The translations under genes and the position numbers were made by a program. This document shows positions 36,413-48,475 of a DNA stretch of 64,000 bases, piece after piece (position 1 is the stretch's first letter; every line of letters starts with the position of its first letter). Source of the stretch: Spisula solida (taxonomy: Eukaryota > Mollusca > Bivalvia > Venerida > Mactridae). The stretch covers positions 17,831,501 through 17,895,500 of the forward strand of contig OX365944.1 of NCBI GenBank assembly GCA_947247005.1. Direction: 5' to 3'. The notes beneath the pieces are model-generated. The model saw only the letters and a program-made list of their open reading frames with translations. It had not been told where the DNA came from and ran no database searches.

Positions 36413-36546
36413 TACGAAAAACGCTAAAGCTATCGAGTAGTGACAGTGACATTTTTTTATTTACAAGCGGTTTGTCTGAAGGCCTTGATGTTATGTGTGC
36501 TGCATATTACGTTTAATATTATTAAAGTTGTATGTTTATGTTTCAG

Positions 36547-38124
36547 AATGTGTGTAGAAGTGTTTACTGTTATGATGGAAAAGTGCCATCATTCGGACAA
36601 TGTATTACAGTCCCGGTCAGGTACCTTAGCAAAACCTTCGATAGCATTTACATTGACTTTGGATTTTTACCGATGACGAATGGAATCCGTCCCTATGACA
36701 GGTTGACATTCAACAGAAATACACATATCGTTCCATTCTTTAAGTCCAAAATGAATATCCCACACTGTTCGATTTCGATGGAGTTGTTAATGACCGTATA
36801 TTTTGACGATACGGACCGATATGTTGAGTACATGGTAACACGACTTTATATTATGAGAGCATCGGATTGTCCCTACGAACAAATATTCTCGGCTGTGATG
36901 ACGTTAGTGGTGAAAGAAAAAGCAACTATTCAACTGTATGTGAACAACGTTAGTTTTGATTTTATTGTTGAACGTTCGCGATCACAATATTTCATGTATA
37001 AGAAAAACCCTTACAATTATTTTGATCTTCCCGCCCAAGATGGAATAATCGATGATGATACATTTGACAATTTTACTGGGTCCGCACTAAGTCCACTTAT
37101 CTGTCCTTACGTAAAGTTGAACCAGATCGAGTTTTGTAAACTTGTCGAGATATACATGAAAACACACAACATTCAAACTGTAGATAGCACATGCCCTATG
37201 ATGTTTGGTACCGTAGAGTTTCCTTATTACTATGTTTGTGTTGGTATATTTGAAGAAGTACTTGTTTTAGGAGCATACCAATTAGGAAGCGAAAACATCA
37301 AAGGATATTTATCATTTGTTACCACATGCACGTCGATGATATGTATCATTATGTCGATTAGTATTTACTTATTTTTGAACAGGTATAAAAGCGCACCGAT
37401 GTACGTCTTTATCAGCGCGTTAGTCAATCTCTTTGTCGCTCAGGCCGTTTTCCAATTTGGAAGTGGCTGGTCTGAATATAAACGTATTTGCCAGGTAATG
37501 GGTATAGCCGTACATTATTTCTGGCTTTCGGCGGTGTTTGGGATGAATGCGTATTGTGTAGTTGTATTGAGAAATATACAAACCGTACGCAGTTCAGGTA
37601 ATTCTAAGAAGACTATTTTAGTTTCCTTTGCTTATATTTATGGCTTGCCGTTATGCTTCGTAGTAAATAATATGATATACGCTACTTCTACACATGAGCA
37701 TAATGAATTCAGATCAGGTTATGGAGTGAATATTTGTCATATTGACAATAATCTTATGAAAGGTCTTCTTTTTAACTTACCTATATTTCTTACAGTGATT
37801 TCCAACTGTGTTGTTTACGTACTAACAGTATACAGAATACACAAAGTGGCATCTGCCGTTGCTAAGAACCGTAAGACCACTACTTACGGTGTTGTTTACT
37901 TTCGCTTGTTATTAACATCGGGTGTAGCCTGGATAATTGGTTTCGTTAATCTGTTCGTTAACGTCAGCGCGTTGGACTATTTGTTCATCATAGGCGTCGC
38001 AGGACAAGGAGTATTTCTTCTGATTTCAATTCTATCCAGCGGAATCATTCGTTCTGACATTAAAAATTCTATAACCACTATATTCACGCAACCGGGTAAT
38101 AATTCTTCGGCCGTTTCATCATAA
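36547..38124 (+). CDS. Receptor gene exon 4: ectodomain end and seven-transmembrane domain
   Basis: The acceptor is TTATGTTTCAG ending at 36546 and the exon is in phase with exon 3. It encodes 525 residues and a stop. Residues 1 to about 255 are extracellular (NVCRSVYCYDGKVPSFGQC, paired cysteines, NVS and NFT glycosylation sites). From about residue 256 seven hydrophobic helices follow. Landmarks are TM1 YLSFVTTCTSMICIIMSISI, TM3 with MGIAVHYFWLSAVFGMNAYC, GYGVNICHI in extracellular loop 2, TM6 LLLTSGVAWIIGFVNLF and TM7 LFIIGVAGQGVFLLISIL. The 'HYFWLSAVFGMNAY' helix, the W-I-I-G helix and the 'GQGVFLLISIL' helix are family B/adhesion or Methuselah-like hallmarks. I see no clear autoproteolysis (GPS) motif. 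The cytoplasmic tail is about 15 residues. The ligand is unknown. Large families of such receptors occur in molluscs. Confidence 0.93.
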   Translation, partial: NVCRSVYCYDGKVPSFGQCITVPVRYLSKTFDSIYIDFGFLPMTNGIRPYDRLTFNRNTHIVPFFKSKMNIPHCSISMELLMTVYFDDTDRYVEYMVTRLYIMRASDCPYEQIFSAVMTLVVKEKATIQLYVNNVSFDFIVERSRSQYFMYKKNPYNYFDLPAQDGIIDDDTFDNFTGSALSPLICPYVKLNQIEFCKLVEIYMKTHNIQTVDSTCPMMFGTVEFPYYYVCVGIFEEVLVLGAYQLGSENIKGYLSFVTTCTSMICIIMSISIYLFLNRYKSAPMYVFISALVNLFVAQAVFQFGSGWSEYKRICQVMGIAVHYFWLSAVFGMNAYCVVVLRNIQTVRSSGNSKKTILVSFAYIYGLPLCFVVNNMIYATSTHEHNEFRSGYGVNICHIDNNLMKGLLFNLPIFLTVISNCVVYVLTVYRIHKVASAVAKNRKTTTYGVVYFRLLLTSGVAWIIGFVNLFVNVSALDYLFIIGVAGQGVFLLISILSSGIIRSDIKNSITTIFTQPGNNSSAVSS

Positions 38125-38218
38125 AAATATCAAATACTGATTTAGTCTTATTTCAATATCGACAAACTAAAAAGGAAATCTTAAAAACTAAAGAAAACAC
38201 CCAAAGGGCCGAATTCAA

Positions 38219-38224
38219 AATAAA
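38219..38224 (+). promoter_or_regulatory. Candidate poly(A) signal AATAAA
   Basis: This lies 95 bases after the receptor stop codon and is the first canonical hexamer there. It would give a short 3' untranslated region. Confidence 0.45.
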
Positions 38225-38299
38225 GCTATTTTTTTACCGAGTATGCGATTCCTATTTTTTTTGTAATTTCTTACTGAAGGCAACGCATTTTATTGCACG

Positions 38300-39150
38300 T
38301 TACGCTCGACTAATAACTCTCACCAGCTTGTAAATTACTTTATTATTAACAATTCGAGGACTTCTGACAGCTAAAACATACTATTGAACTAGGGCATTCA
38401 GGCTTTTGATTGCTGAAATTAGGTCATTCAGCTGAAACTGTCATTCAGCTAGGGCATTCAGCTTCTCTATTGCTGGATATAGGACATTGAGCTTTTTTAA
38501 AACTGAAACTAGGTTATTCAGCATTTGACAGCTGGGACTTGGGCTTAGCGGTTAAATCATAGTACCGTGCATGTATGTGTTTGGCGTTGTATCGTGTAAT
38601 TGTGGTATTTGGTGTGTTTATGTTTTCTGTGCTCAGCTGTTAAGGTCGAATGCTGATGGGCTTGGGCACCAACCGTCCCTCGGGACTCTGCAGCTCGGGA
38701 CAGATGTTAAAGCACGAAAAAAGCATGCGTTAACCCTACAATGTAAACATGTATTTTTAAGAAGCTGATTAGAGAAAGATATTCATTTCAATACGCAAAT
38801 ACAGTTTTATCGCTTGCTATGCTCGCACAATAAATAATCTTGCTGTACAGTAAGAATCTACGAACAACTAGTTTACAAAAAAAGTTATCAATAACTATGT
38901 AGCAGGTTTTGTCAAAAACAGCCCTAGTTTATGTTATGTCCGGTTATTTTTCTCGTCACCTGGCTCTCGGTCCGTTTTAGTTTGACTGACTGAGGCGGCA
39001 GACTTTCGGGACGGGATGCCGTGTTTTTGTAGTTGCTAGATTTTTACGTTGGACATTTGTCTCTGCCGCTTATATGTTTTCTGTGCTCGGCTGGTTAAGC
39101 TGAGTGCTGCCTTCCCTGTCTGACTTAATAATATCTTTTTGCTAAAAAAC
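38300..39150. repeat. Dispersed repeat ('gggcattcagctt' and 'ctgtgctcggctggttaag')
   Basis: Several 'ttcagct' phrases (38390-38530) are followed by 'tgttttctgtgctcagctgtt' (38620) and again 'atgttttctgtgctcggctg gttaagctgagtgctgcc' (39075-39110). Copies recur at 46880-47060 and 52270-52510 in the same order. Non-coding. Confidence 0.6.
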
Positions 39151-39261
39151 TAATTTTGGCCCTTGCGCTTGGCTAAATAGTGATCGAATACCTGATAATT
39201 TCATGTTTGGGATCATTAAACATTTGGTTTTAATCTAAATGACTGGGTACTGGTAACTTGT

Positions 39262-39520
39262 GTAATAGTTAGAACATGTTAAGCAAATTTTAATGATTAA
39301 AAAGGGCGGAGAGAGCGAAGCGAAGTAGAATGTTACATGATTGAGGGATAAAATAAACCACAAAAAAGATAATATTTAGTCAGACGGGGAATGCAGCCCT
39401 CAACCTAACCAGCCACGTCTGATAAGAATAAAACTTTAAATGATTAAATTTTCATTTAACCGCCCAAAACCGGCGGTTTCATTGGCTCAAACTGTAGTTT
39501 ATATTCTACTGTATAGTACG
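39262..39520. mobile_element. MITE-like copy 2
   Basis: Shares 'aaattttaatgattaaaaag ggcggagagagcgaagcgaag' at the left and 'aattttcatttaaccgcc', 'ggcggtttcattggctcaaac' at the right with the copies at 33215 and 50513. The middle is diverged. Confidence 0.5.
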
Positions 39521-42500
39521 CAAATAATATACTACTCAAAATTTGATAAGGGTCAAGAAATTTTCCATTTCAATATTTTGCAAATTGAAAAAGATTGACT
39601 GGTTGAATTTTCAAAAACATAATGCTACATCTGCAATATTGCAAACAAATAAAGAATACTTCAAAATTTTATGTCTAAGCGCTGATAAGCCCAACCCCAT
39701 TAAAATGTTCGTGCAGCATTCAAGCCTCTGTAATAACAGAATACAGTCCAGTTTTTGGCATTTTGGTTCTGACTCGATATGCGAATAAAAACGGGACGAA
39801 AATTTCCATGCTATGCTTGCTACTTTGGGCTCTGCAAAAAGGGCTTATCAGTTACTAGTACCTCGAAAACGACGTCATTTTGACTTTATTTGTCAAATAC
39901 AAGACATGGGATATTCCAATTTAGCAGCAGATAAGATGATATTTTTTTAATTGCACAACAGTTTTCTGAATCGGGTTTGTTCAGCTAACATATAACAGAA
40001 ATGACAATTCATTTTTTGACCCTTAGCAAAGTTTGAGTAGTATATTTAGCGTAGATAAATACGTTTGGGTTCAACGTTTTCAGGGGTACCAGGATTTTCG
40101 GAGGTATTAGAGAAAATTAATGAATTATGACCTAAACATTTAGCGCTCTGTTAAGTAAGACTTTCCCGCGAGATGCTGCGTGCCCAGATCACGTGATCAG
40201 TTCTCGCCATTGTTTTTACAAAGCAAAGAACAAGAAAATATTATGTCGCTTTTCCTCCACTCTCACCACCCACACCCTCTGTATTAGTTTGACTATATTA
40301 TGTAATTGTCCATTTTTAAATTGAGATAATGTTGTGATGTTTAAGAGATTATTTGATATACTCGATATACTCGTTATAGCTATCATAAGATTGTCATTAA
40401 TTAATTAAATAGTCATTGAGGTTTGTCTTATTGTGAATGGCTATAGTTAGTATGTACAACTTGTATTAGTTAGTATGTGATGTCATGGGATTGTTGTTGG
40501 GAGATTGGCTTAGTTAGTATGTGTTATACTGAGATTGTCAGTATGCGTTATACTGAGATTGTCATACATTGATTTCACTAGTCATGTGCAATAATTATGT
40601 TATTTTTTTATTTTGCCTGTCATATAATGCTGGCGGTTGTACCCCCACCTATGTATGGTTTATCCAAATCTTGGTTTTATATATTATATCTATCTCGTCA
40701 TTTATATTAAATGGCATGTACACATACACTGTTGTTGTTGTATCTATCCAAACATGAGCCAGAGATATGAGGCTTTTGCATATTGTAGTTGGTGGAAACT
40801 GAGATTCAAAACTATGGCTGGGTTTTTGCGCTTACCGTAGTCGCCATACGCGAACAATTCAAGAGGCTAAACTGGTCGAAACAATACCAGGTCGCTCGAG
40901 TCTATATTAGTATGCGTCATATTGAAACTACCCCAACCCAAGGTTTTGGCGTCATGCGCATACAATCGACACACACCGCAATACACTTGACGCCGAATCC
41001 CAGACTTTAATTTCCAGAAAACCTGTGATTTTATATATTTTTCAGTATGGTGTTTGTGAATATTGTGGTTGTTAATATATTGTTCTCTTCAGGATTGCTC
41101 ATACGCTTGGCATTAACATTGGCCACATGCCTTTGTATCACATTTCGTTATTCATGGTAGATTGATTCAAAGATGTTGTGGTAATGTGACATGACACCGG
41201 TGTGTGCTGTTTATAAGGCATTTGTTAAGAATGGTGTTTGTGAAAATTGTATTTTAGTTAATATGGTGTTTTCTTCTTGATTGTTTATATACTATGGACT
41301 TATCCATTTCTTTTTACCAGGGTTGTGTTAGTGACGGTATCTTGTAATAAAGATGTTGAAATATATAAAATGCCATCTGTGTCTTTTATAATATATACTT
41401 ATGTTCCCGATTGGTAAAACATACATGTTTATTTGCCACCTGGGACACTCAACATTACCTTTTACAAATCTTATAAGTACACACGTGTTTTTACCGTTAT
41501 AACGTTAATGTCCGAGAAATGGATGAAAACTATTGTTATATATGGTAAATTGGAATTTTAGATGTTCAAAAAACACAAAATAATGCGATTTTCACTCAAC
41601 AACAAGATGGTTGCGAACTATTAAAAATGCAAAATTTAGACGATTTTTTTCGTTGCAAACGGGCTATATATATGTGATAGATATTTTTACCGTGTCGAAT
41701 CCATCGTTATATGTATATATATATTGTTAAAAATATATTCAACAGATGTTGACACAAATTTACGTAGAATCATAATTACATTCTACCTACTCGCATTTCA
41801 AATTTCATAATTTTTAATTACTTATTTAGACAAGTTTATTCTTTATTGTATATTGTTATTACTTGAATTTGGACACTTAAACGCAGGGAGGTAATCTGGT
41901 ATTCCATTTATGTTTAACTGTCATATTTTAACTGTTATAATCCGTGATCAGCGAGATTAACATTGCTGTGATGAAAGCGTAATTTATGAGGCCCGTGTAA
42001 GTCGATATATTTAGGTATGTCGCTTGTGTGTATACATATTATGTATAATACATGTAATATCACAAAAAAGCAGTGACAACCAAACCCTAATTCACTAAGC
42101 TACATAAGCTATGTATATACTCTAACATGGACATACACGTATATAATAATGTTATATTAAGCACTTAATAAAAGCATTGTAATCATGTGTATGTGCGCAA
42201 TGACATGTATAGTCTTATGACTGGACCAGTCCTTAAGTAATTCAGGAATATACGTCTACCCAAACATTTAGTATTGGTCTGAACATTCACACGTTTCAAG
42301 AATGCCTAATATTAAGCAGTCATAATCGTTTAAAGACGATGTAAAATCCGTGTTTTTATAGTTCAAGAATGAGGCTGCTAGAAGCAAGCCATTTTTACGT
42401 TTAGACCCGAAAATATGATACACACAGACATTACAGATGCACAGACGGGGCCTCGTATATGCTATATTAAATATGTTACAAATACGTAAATCTTCTGTTA

Positions 42501-43404
42501 GTCGTGACCATAAAATTGGCTGTTGTGTGTATCGAGTCTTCTAACATGAAGTTTCTTGGTAAACTACAAATATTTTACAAAGAACTTATGAACAAAACTT
42601 TTTTCACACATGCCCAATGTTGCTTAGATTTGATTGTATATTAGGTAGATACATTTCATTCACTCGTGCAAAATCTCATACTTGTAGGTGCAGTAAATAC
42701 TGTGAAATCTTCATTTTAGACGATTGTTTTCGCTGCAAACGGGCTATACTATGAATATCAAAGACAGGGATCTGATTTTATGGCTGGCCCTCATATACCC
42801 AACTCAACTGTTCTGGAACCAGTCTGTGTTGGGTTAAATTTTGGAATAAGAACTTTCTGTAAACCGATGAATCAAGTTGTATTTGCGGGAACAAGATGTT
42901 TCTTTCGAGCGTTCTCACGCTTCCTGATATTTTGGTCATATGTTAGCCCTCACAGTGTATGTATTAGTTCATATTGTCTGTATAAGCACTTTTGTTCTAA
43001 TTTGCTTAGAAATATCGTCTGCAGGAATTGTCTCCCTTGCTTGCATTTGACGGAGCTGTACGAGTTGTCTCCCTTAGTTACCTTTGACAGGGTTGTACGA
43101 GTTTTCTCCCTTATGCCTCTTGGAGGTTGTTTACGAGTTTGTACAAGCTCAAGTATGATTATTCACATGTAGTTTTATTTTACATACTTTGTTGTTTAAT
43201 GTGATTTGTTGTGTAATGTAACTTGTTGCTTAATGTTCTTTTTTGTTTAATTACAGCTTTTTACCACACAGTCAGTCGTTTGTTGGTTATAATCGCTGCT
43301 AGGCACCCCGTTTGTCGAGGCAGTACATCAACACTATAACAAACCGAACGTAATCATTTGATTTGTACTGCATACTTGAAGACAATGGAATATCATAAAT
43401 AAAC
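39521..43404. other. Gene-less region
   Basis: No supported exon. Two 'gaatggtgtttgtgaatatt'-like segments (41045 and 41228) and a 'tgtaataaagatgttgaaat' stretch at 41345 could be the 3' end of an unrecognised transcript, but no coding part is seen. A phrase 'gacgattttttcgttgcaaacgggctata' type recurs at 41640 and 42718. The plus-strand frame at 42780-43172 contains repeated 'tctcccttagttacctttga' phrases and is not convincing. Confidence 0.4.
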
Positions 43405-43935
43405 AAGAGCCGTCACAGACCCCTTGGGGCGTTTGTCACAGAAAAAATGCTAAAAAATATTATTATTATTCTTTGCCACTGCACTGTAATAATAAGATTT
43501 ATTTATCTATGAATTTTCAAAATATATCAAAAACTATATGAGTTATGGCCTGGACAAGAATTTAGTATGAAAAATACAAAGGGGAGCAACTATAAAATAG
43601 GAATAAAGAGTTATGGTTCTTGGGCACTGTACTTCCCCTCAATGAGGTCTATTCACCTATAAAGTTTCAAATTGATATCTCAAATACTGTTCAAGTTATG
43701 GCCCGGACAAGAATTATGTATAAAAAATTACAAAGGGGAATAACTAAAACAATATGCAATCAAGAGTTATGGTTCTTCTGCACTGTACTTCCCCTCATTG
43801 AGGTCTATTCACCTATGAAGTTTCATATTGATATCTCTAATACTGTTCAAGGTATTGCCCGGACAAAAGTGTGACGGACGGACGGAAGGACGGACAAAGC
43901 GGCGACTATATGCTCACCCTTTGGGGAGCATAAAA
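43405..43935 (+). repeat. Dispersed repeat ending 'ctatatgctcacccttt'
   Basis: Starts 'aacaagagccgtcacagacc', has about 155-bp internal repeats ('caagagttatggttcttctg cactgtacttcccctcattg aggtctattcacctatgaag' in pieces) and ends 'gacggacaaagcggcgacta tatgctcaccc'. A fuller copy lies at 57590-58272. The short frames in both copies are the repeat translated. Confidence 0.75.
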
Positions 43936-44269
43936 ATTCAACTTTTATCAATACACGTACACAATGTCGCGTGTGTCGAGCATAGAATGTTCGCAAAAAT
44001 GCGTAAAACTCGGTTTTGGGACATACGTATGAACCGTCAGAAACTAGAATCGGCCTCCGATAAAGAAGAGAAATCATCATTTACGCATGATCTTGATGGT
44101 CTTGAAAATGGCATAAATAGTATTTACATGTTGAAACCGGAACCAATTAATTAGTAAAGGTCCTCGCCACAAGTCGAACTCGTGCAGTTTACTAAATAAG
44201 TCCACTGTGAAATTTATTTAATCATTCTTGATACGTGATTCCTGTCATGAATTTTCAGCAGAATAATGC

Positions 44270-45460
44270 CGTCGATCTTGCTGCTGCAGGGCATAATAAT
44301 AATTATTGATTGTTGGTTCTGTCGGTATTGGGAAATCGCTCACTGTGCGAAAAATACAGAAAGGATTCACCGACAGTGGCAAAACATTTAAAAGTAGGCA
44401 GTCCAAATGACGGCTATAATCCCCCGCCGCATTAATGAACAGTGAAATTGTCCAATAAGTTACACATTTGCTATGAGTTCATGCAATTTGGCACAGGCGT
44501 TAAAAAATTAAGGAGCGGATGGGAAATGTAAGGTTCAAAGCTTTGACCTTTTGACTTGTGATCTTGCCCTTGAAACGGCATGGTTGGAATACTAGTATGG
44601 GTTCAGTATGTCATATTAGTAACACATTTGGTATCAGTTTCATGCAATTCGACCCAGGCGTTAAAAAGTTATGGAGTGGACACGAAATGTAAGATTTAAA
44701 CTTTTGACCTTGAACTTTGACCTTAGCCCGCATGGTTGAAATGTTGGTTATGTATGTCGGCTTTAGTAGTTATACATTAGGTACGAGTTTCAGGCAATTC
44801 CACCCAGCCATTAAACAAGCATGGTTGGAATGTGGGTTCTGCACATTGTCATCATTAGTTATTACACAATTGGTATCAGTTTCATGCAATTCGGCCCAGG
44901 CAGTAAAAAGTTATGGAACGGACACGAAATGTAAGATTCAAACCTTTGACCTTGAATTGTGAACATGACCTTGAACTGACATGGTTGTGATATGGGTTCT
45001 GCACGTCGTCTTTATTAGTTTGGTAACAGTTTCATGCAATTCAGCCAAGGCATTAAACAGTTATGGAGCGGACACGATTTTGTTACGGACAGACGCACGA
45101 ACGGAGACGATTCCTATAATTCCCTCCCACTTCGTGGCGGGGGATTAATAACTTGTTCTACTGTTGTTGCGAGCTCTGGTATAATGAGATGCATGAACAA
45201 TCAATAGCTTCTTGGTTTTGTATGACGGTCGATATGACGTTGATATCATCAACAGTGTACATGCTGAGATTGCGATGTTTAGCTATGTAGATAGGTATTT
45301 AGATGTTCTCGATTGTCTTATAATCGACGAGTGTTCAATGATCAGTAGGAAATCTTTTGCTAACCGTCTTTTCAAGAAAGGGTGTGTCTCTGCAGCTTAT
45401 TATGAGTGGAGATTTTTTAAAAGACAATGGTCAATACTGCTTCGAGTTTTAATGCTTTAA
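44270..45460 (+). pseudogene. PIF1-like helicase remnant, interrupted by a repeat
   Basis: At 44300-44395 one frame reads LLIVGSVGIGKSLTVRKI, a Walker A nucleotide-binding loop (G-S-V-G-I-G-K-S). At 45150-45460 the coding resumes with VVASSGIM, then LYDGRYDVDIINSV and LDCLIIDECSMISRKSF, where D-E-C-S-M-I-S is the Walker B motif typical of PIF1 helicases. A dispersed repeat at about 44415-45152 separates the two. A stop and frameshift occur near 45200 (the 'TIHSFLGL' region is split between frames). PIF1 helicases unwind DNA and are carried by Helitrons and amplified as stand-alone copies in bivalves. No Rep domain is seen, so Helitron origin is only possible. Confidence 0.7.
44415..45152. repeat. 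Dispersed repeat inserted in the helicase remnant
   Basis: Begins 'tataatcccccgccgc' and ends 'gtggcgggggattaata', an imperfect inverted pair. Three to four internal repeats of about 145-165 bp carry 'agtttcatgcaattcggccc aggc', 'gttatggagcggacacgaaa tg' and 'tttgaccttgaa' phrases. Confidence 0.7.
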
Positions 45461-47639
45461 AAGAGTATTTCCACACACAATAGTACCGTCGGAGAACATG
45501 AGATAAGGTCCAGGGATGAGACATTATTAAAAAACATTAAAGAGGTTTGTTATTTTTCGTTAAATATCGTAATTTATGTTAGATCTATTATCAACTTGTA
45601 ATCTGTAATATGTATGCGTATAATTATAATAAATAGTTACACCTTCTGTTGGACGATACTCCAAAAATTATAAATAAATAAGTTTTCTAAAATCATATAT
45701 GTTTGTAGGTTTGTGACTGTAACTACGAAACAGCAAATCGTGCTTGCACTGAAACGGAAGGTAGGTTTTTTTTCAAATCCCTGCAACTATCGGTACCAAT
45801 AGGTAATTAGTGTTGTCAGAATTAGCAAATAGTTGTTAATTTAGTGATGCAAAAAATATTTGCAGTTGTGTTTCTACAACATCAACTATGATCCCTTACT
45901 GACCTTGGTATGAATTTATCTTTTGTTGATACTACCTGAAACTGCGGTCAATGTAAAGGTCAAAATGAGGGCAAGATGTACAACTTTATGCACGATGTGT
46001 AACACAATTCATAAACAACTAATAAGCAGCTCTGCAGTTTAATCACAGAAGTTGTGATGCGATCCTTGGACATTGATTTGGTTGGTTTTTAATGACACTT
46101 AATATATTAAACTCTTTTAGGAAGACTCGTTATATGTTTTTAAACTTAAATGTACAAGAGTACGGTGGGGGATTGAGTCGGGTATATAATCATTATCTTC
46201 TTGTCATTATTGTGCCTTTTAAATTTCCGGTTTCTGTGTTAAACGGGATCGTTTATAAGTAATTCACTTTTCCATCTTTCAAGATTGAATCTGTTCTTTT
46301 TACAACAACTAAATTACACAAATCCTATATTTCAGCCATGAGAAATAAGAAACAGTTAGAAAAACGATAGGATTGAACTGAAAAGGAAAACCCTTGAACT
46401 GTAAAGAAGCATTGTTTAATAGGAAGTTCAGACTTGCATGTATAACCAATAATCATGTACAGCTCAAGATGCAATCAGAAAACGGAGAAAAAATATAGGG
46501 GTTGTTTCAGGTTTTTTAAGGCCAAACAAAGAACTACAAGTCTCGTTAATTAATGATGGTAACTAAAGTAACTTGCGAAAGGAGACCAATAACTAAATGT
46601 GTTAACCTCTATCAAATACTCATCTGATGTCGCTCCATTGCCGCCATATACTAAAGACGAAATATAAAAGGCACCAGTACATGATTGTATATTTCACACA
46701 AAAATGCTAATTTTCTTGTGGCTATGTGTAACATTTTGACTGATACGTCTAAGGTATTCATCTGAGTTGGGTGTCTATACATGGCCTGAACAGAATAATA
46801 GAAAATATCGGATGACCACTTTGGCCACGAGACAAGGGGCGTTTAATTTTCTTGGTCGGTAGTGTGTTGGGCACTTCTTCGATTTAAGATTTCTTACAGC
46901 TAAAGCGGGGCATTATAGTCCTTTTGCTGTGGAAACTGGGTCATTCAGCTAGTTACAATTTATTGTACTTTTCGATATTGGGCATTGTGCTTTGTGTGTT
47001 TTAATGTTTTCTGTGCTCGGCTGGTTAAGTTGAGTGCTGCCTTCCCTGTCTGACTTAATATAATCTTTATGCTAGCAAAAATATACTTGTCTTGTCTGAT
47101 ACAATGTATCAGATTCAGTCTTAGTTTCAAACCTGTTTTTGCACATATGTTAAATCGAATGCCTAACCTGGTATACTGTCACTAAACGAGCCTTTTCAAC
47201 AAGAGACCATTTCATTTTGGGAGTGAAATTCATGTACTAACAAATTAAAGTAATATAGACAATGTTATCTCGTTTATTGAAAGATTGACACTATAAGACA
47301 GTGAAATCATTTATGCAAAACATTTTACTAAGTGATCTCCAGATTTTGCAGGGTGTGATTTTAAAGAAGACTTGTTAAGCAACTGCACACAAAATGAACT
47401 TAATTTACAGTATTATTTCTTACATTACAATCAATAATAATGACACGATCCATCGAAGTGTCCCCTTTTTAGATTACATACTACGTTTCCCGTTTACGTT
47501 GTACATGTCTAATACAATCTATTCATTTTAACTATATGTGTCATATATGACAGTAATAATGATGAAATTACCATTATTGCATCACTTTTTATGCTATTAA
47601 ATACACTAAACAAATCTAATATTTGTTACAAATAACATT
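45461..47639. other. Gene-less region with a dispersed repeat
   Basis: Only the 'ttctgtgctcggctggttaa gttgagtgctgcc' type repeat (about 46880-47070) is recognisable. No supported exon. Confidence 0.4.
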
Positions 47640-48475
47640 TAAGCTCACCTGAGCACCAAGTACTCAAGGTGAGGTATTGAGATCACCTCATTTGTCATCC
47701 GTCGTCAAGAACAGTCACTGGCCTGTTAACAGTTTTCACTTAATCTTTGTGAAACTTGGTCACAATGTTTTTCTCTATGAAATATAGGTAAAGTTCGTAA
47801 CTGGGTCATTAGGAAATAAACTGGGTCATTAGGAAATAAACTGGGTCATTAGGAAATAAACTGGGTCATCAGGCCACATCACAGAAAAACCTTCTTTATA
47901 CTCCCAAGAGTTCACATTATTTACCTCATCTTTATAAAACCTTAGGCCATAAAGTGTGTCTCTTTACAATCTACATCAAATAATATTATTTATTCATGAC
48001 AAATACTGATTCTACTGCTAGTTTTCAGGTGAGCGCTTTAGTGACAATGGCCCTCTTGTTATTTATTAATATTTATGCATGCAATTCTGTGTATATGCAA
48101 TTGACTACCTCAATGTTGCATTGTTTATTTTTTTATTACATATTACATCCAGCTGTTTTTCACTCAAGAATTTGTTGGTTTATAGTACATTTTCTGTCCT
48201 TTATTGTGGTCATGTCATGGCCAGGGGAGGTAACCTGTTAAAAATTGTTGTTATATATATTTAGATATTTGACCCCGGATGACCCAATATCGAACTTTTC
48301 TGATTTTGTTTAGCTGGTCATTGTGACCAAGTTTCATAAAGATTAGGTCAACATTGTGATCTCTAGTGACTACACAAGGTTTTTTCTATGATGTAACCTA
48401 GTTTTTGACCCCGGATGACCCAATATCGGACTTGACCTAGAATGCCTGGTGTAGATTTCCACGAAAAAATATTTC
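47640..48475. repeat. GGTCACAATG-type dispersed repeat with a 20-bp tandem repeat
   Basis: Begins 'aagctcacctgagcaccaag' and contains 'gaaacttggtcacaatg'. At 47801-47870 the 20-base unit 'ctgggtcattaggaaataaa' is repeated almost four times. A second, inverted portion occupies about 48260-48475 with 'tttttgaccccggatgaccc'. An insertion-like AT-rich stretch lies between. Confidence 0.7.

Noticed and set aside
42780..43172. 130-residue plus-strand frame
   Set aside because: No motif; cysteine/leucine rich by composition, with an internal nucleotide repeat ('tctcccttagttacctttga').
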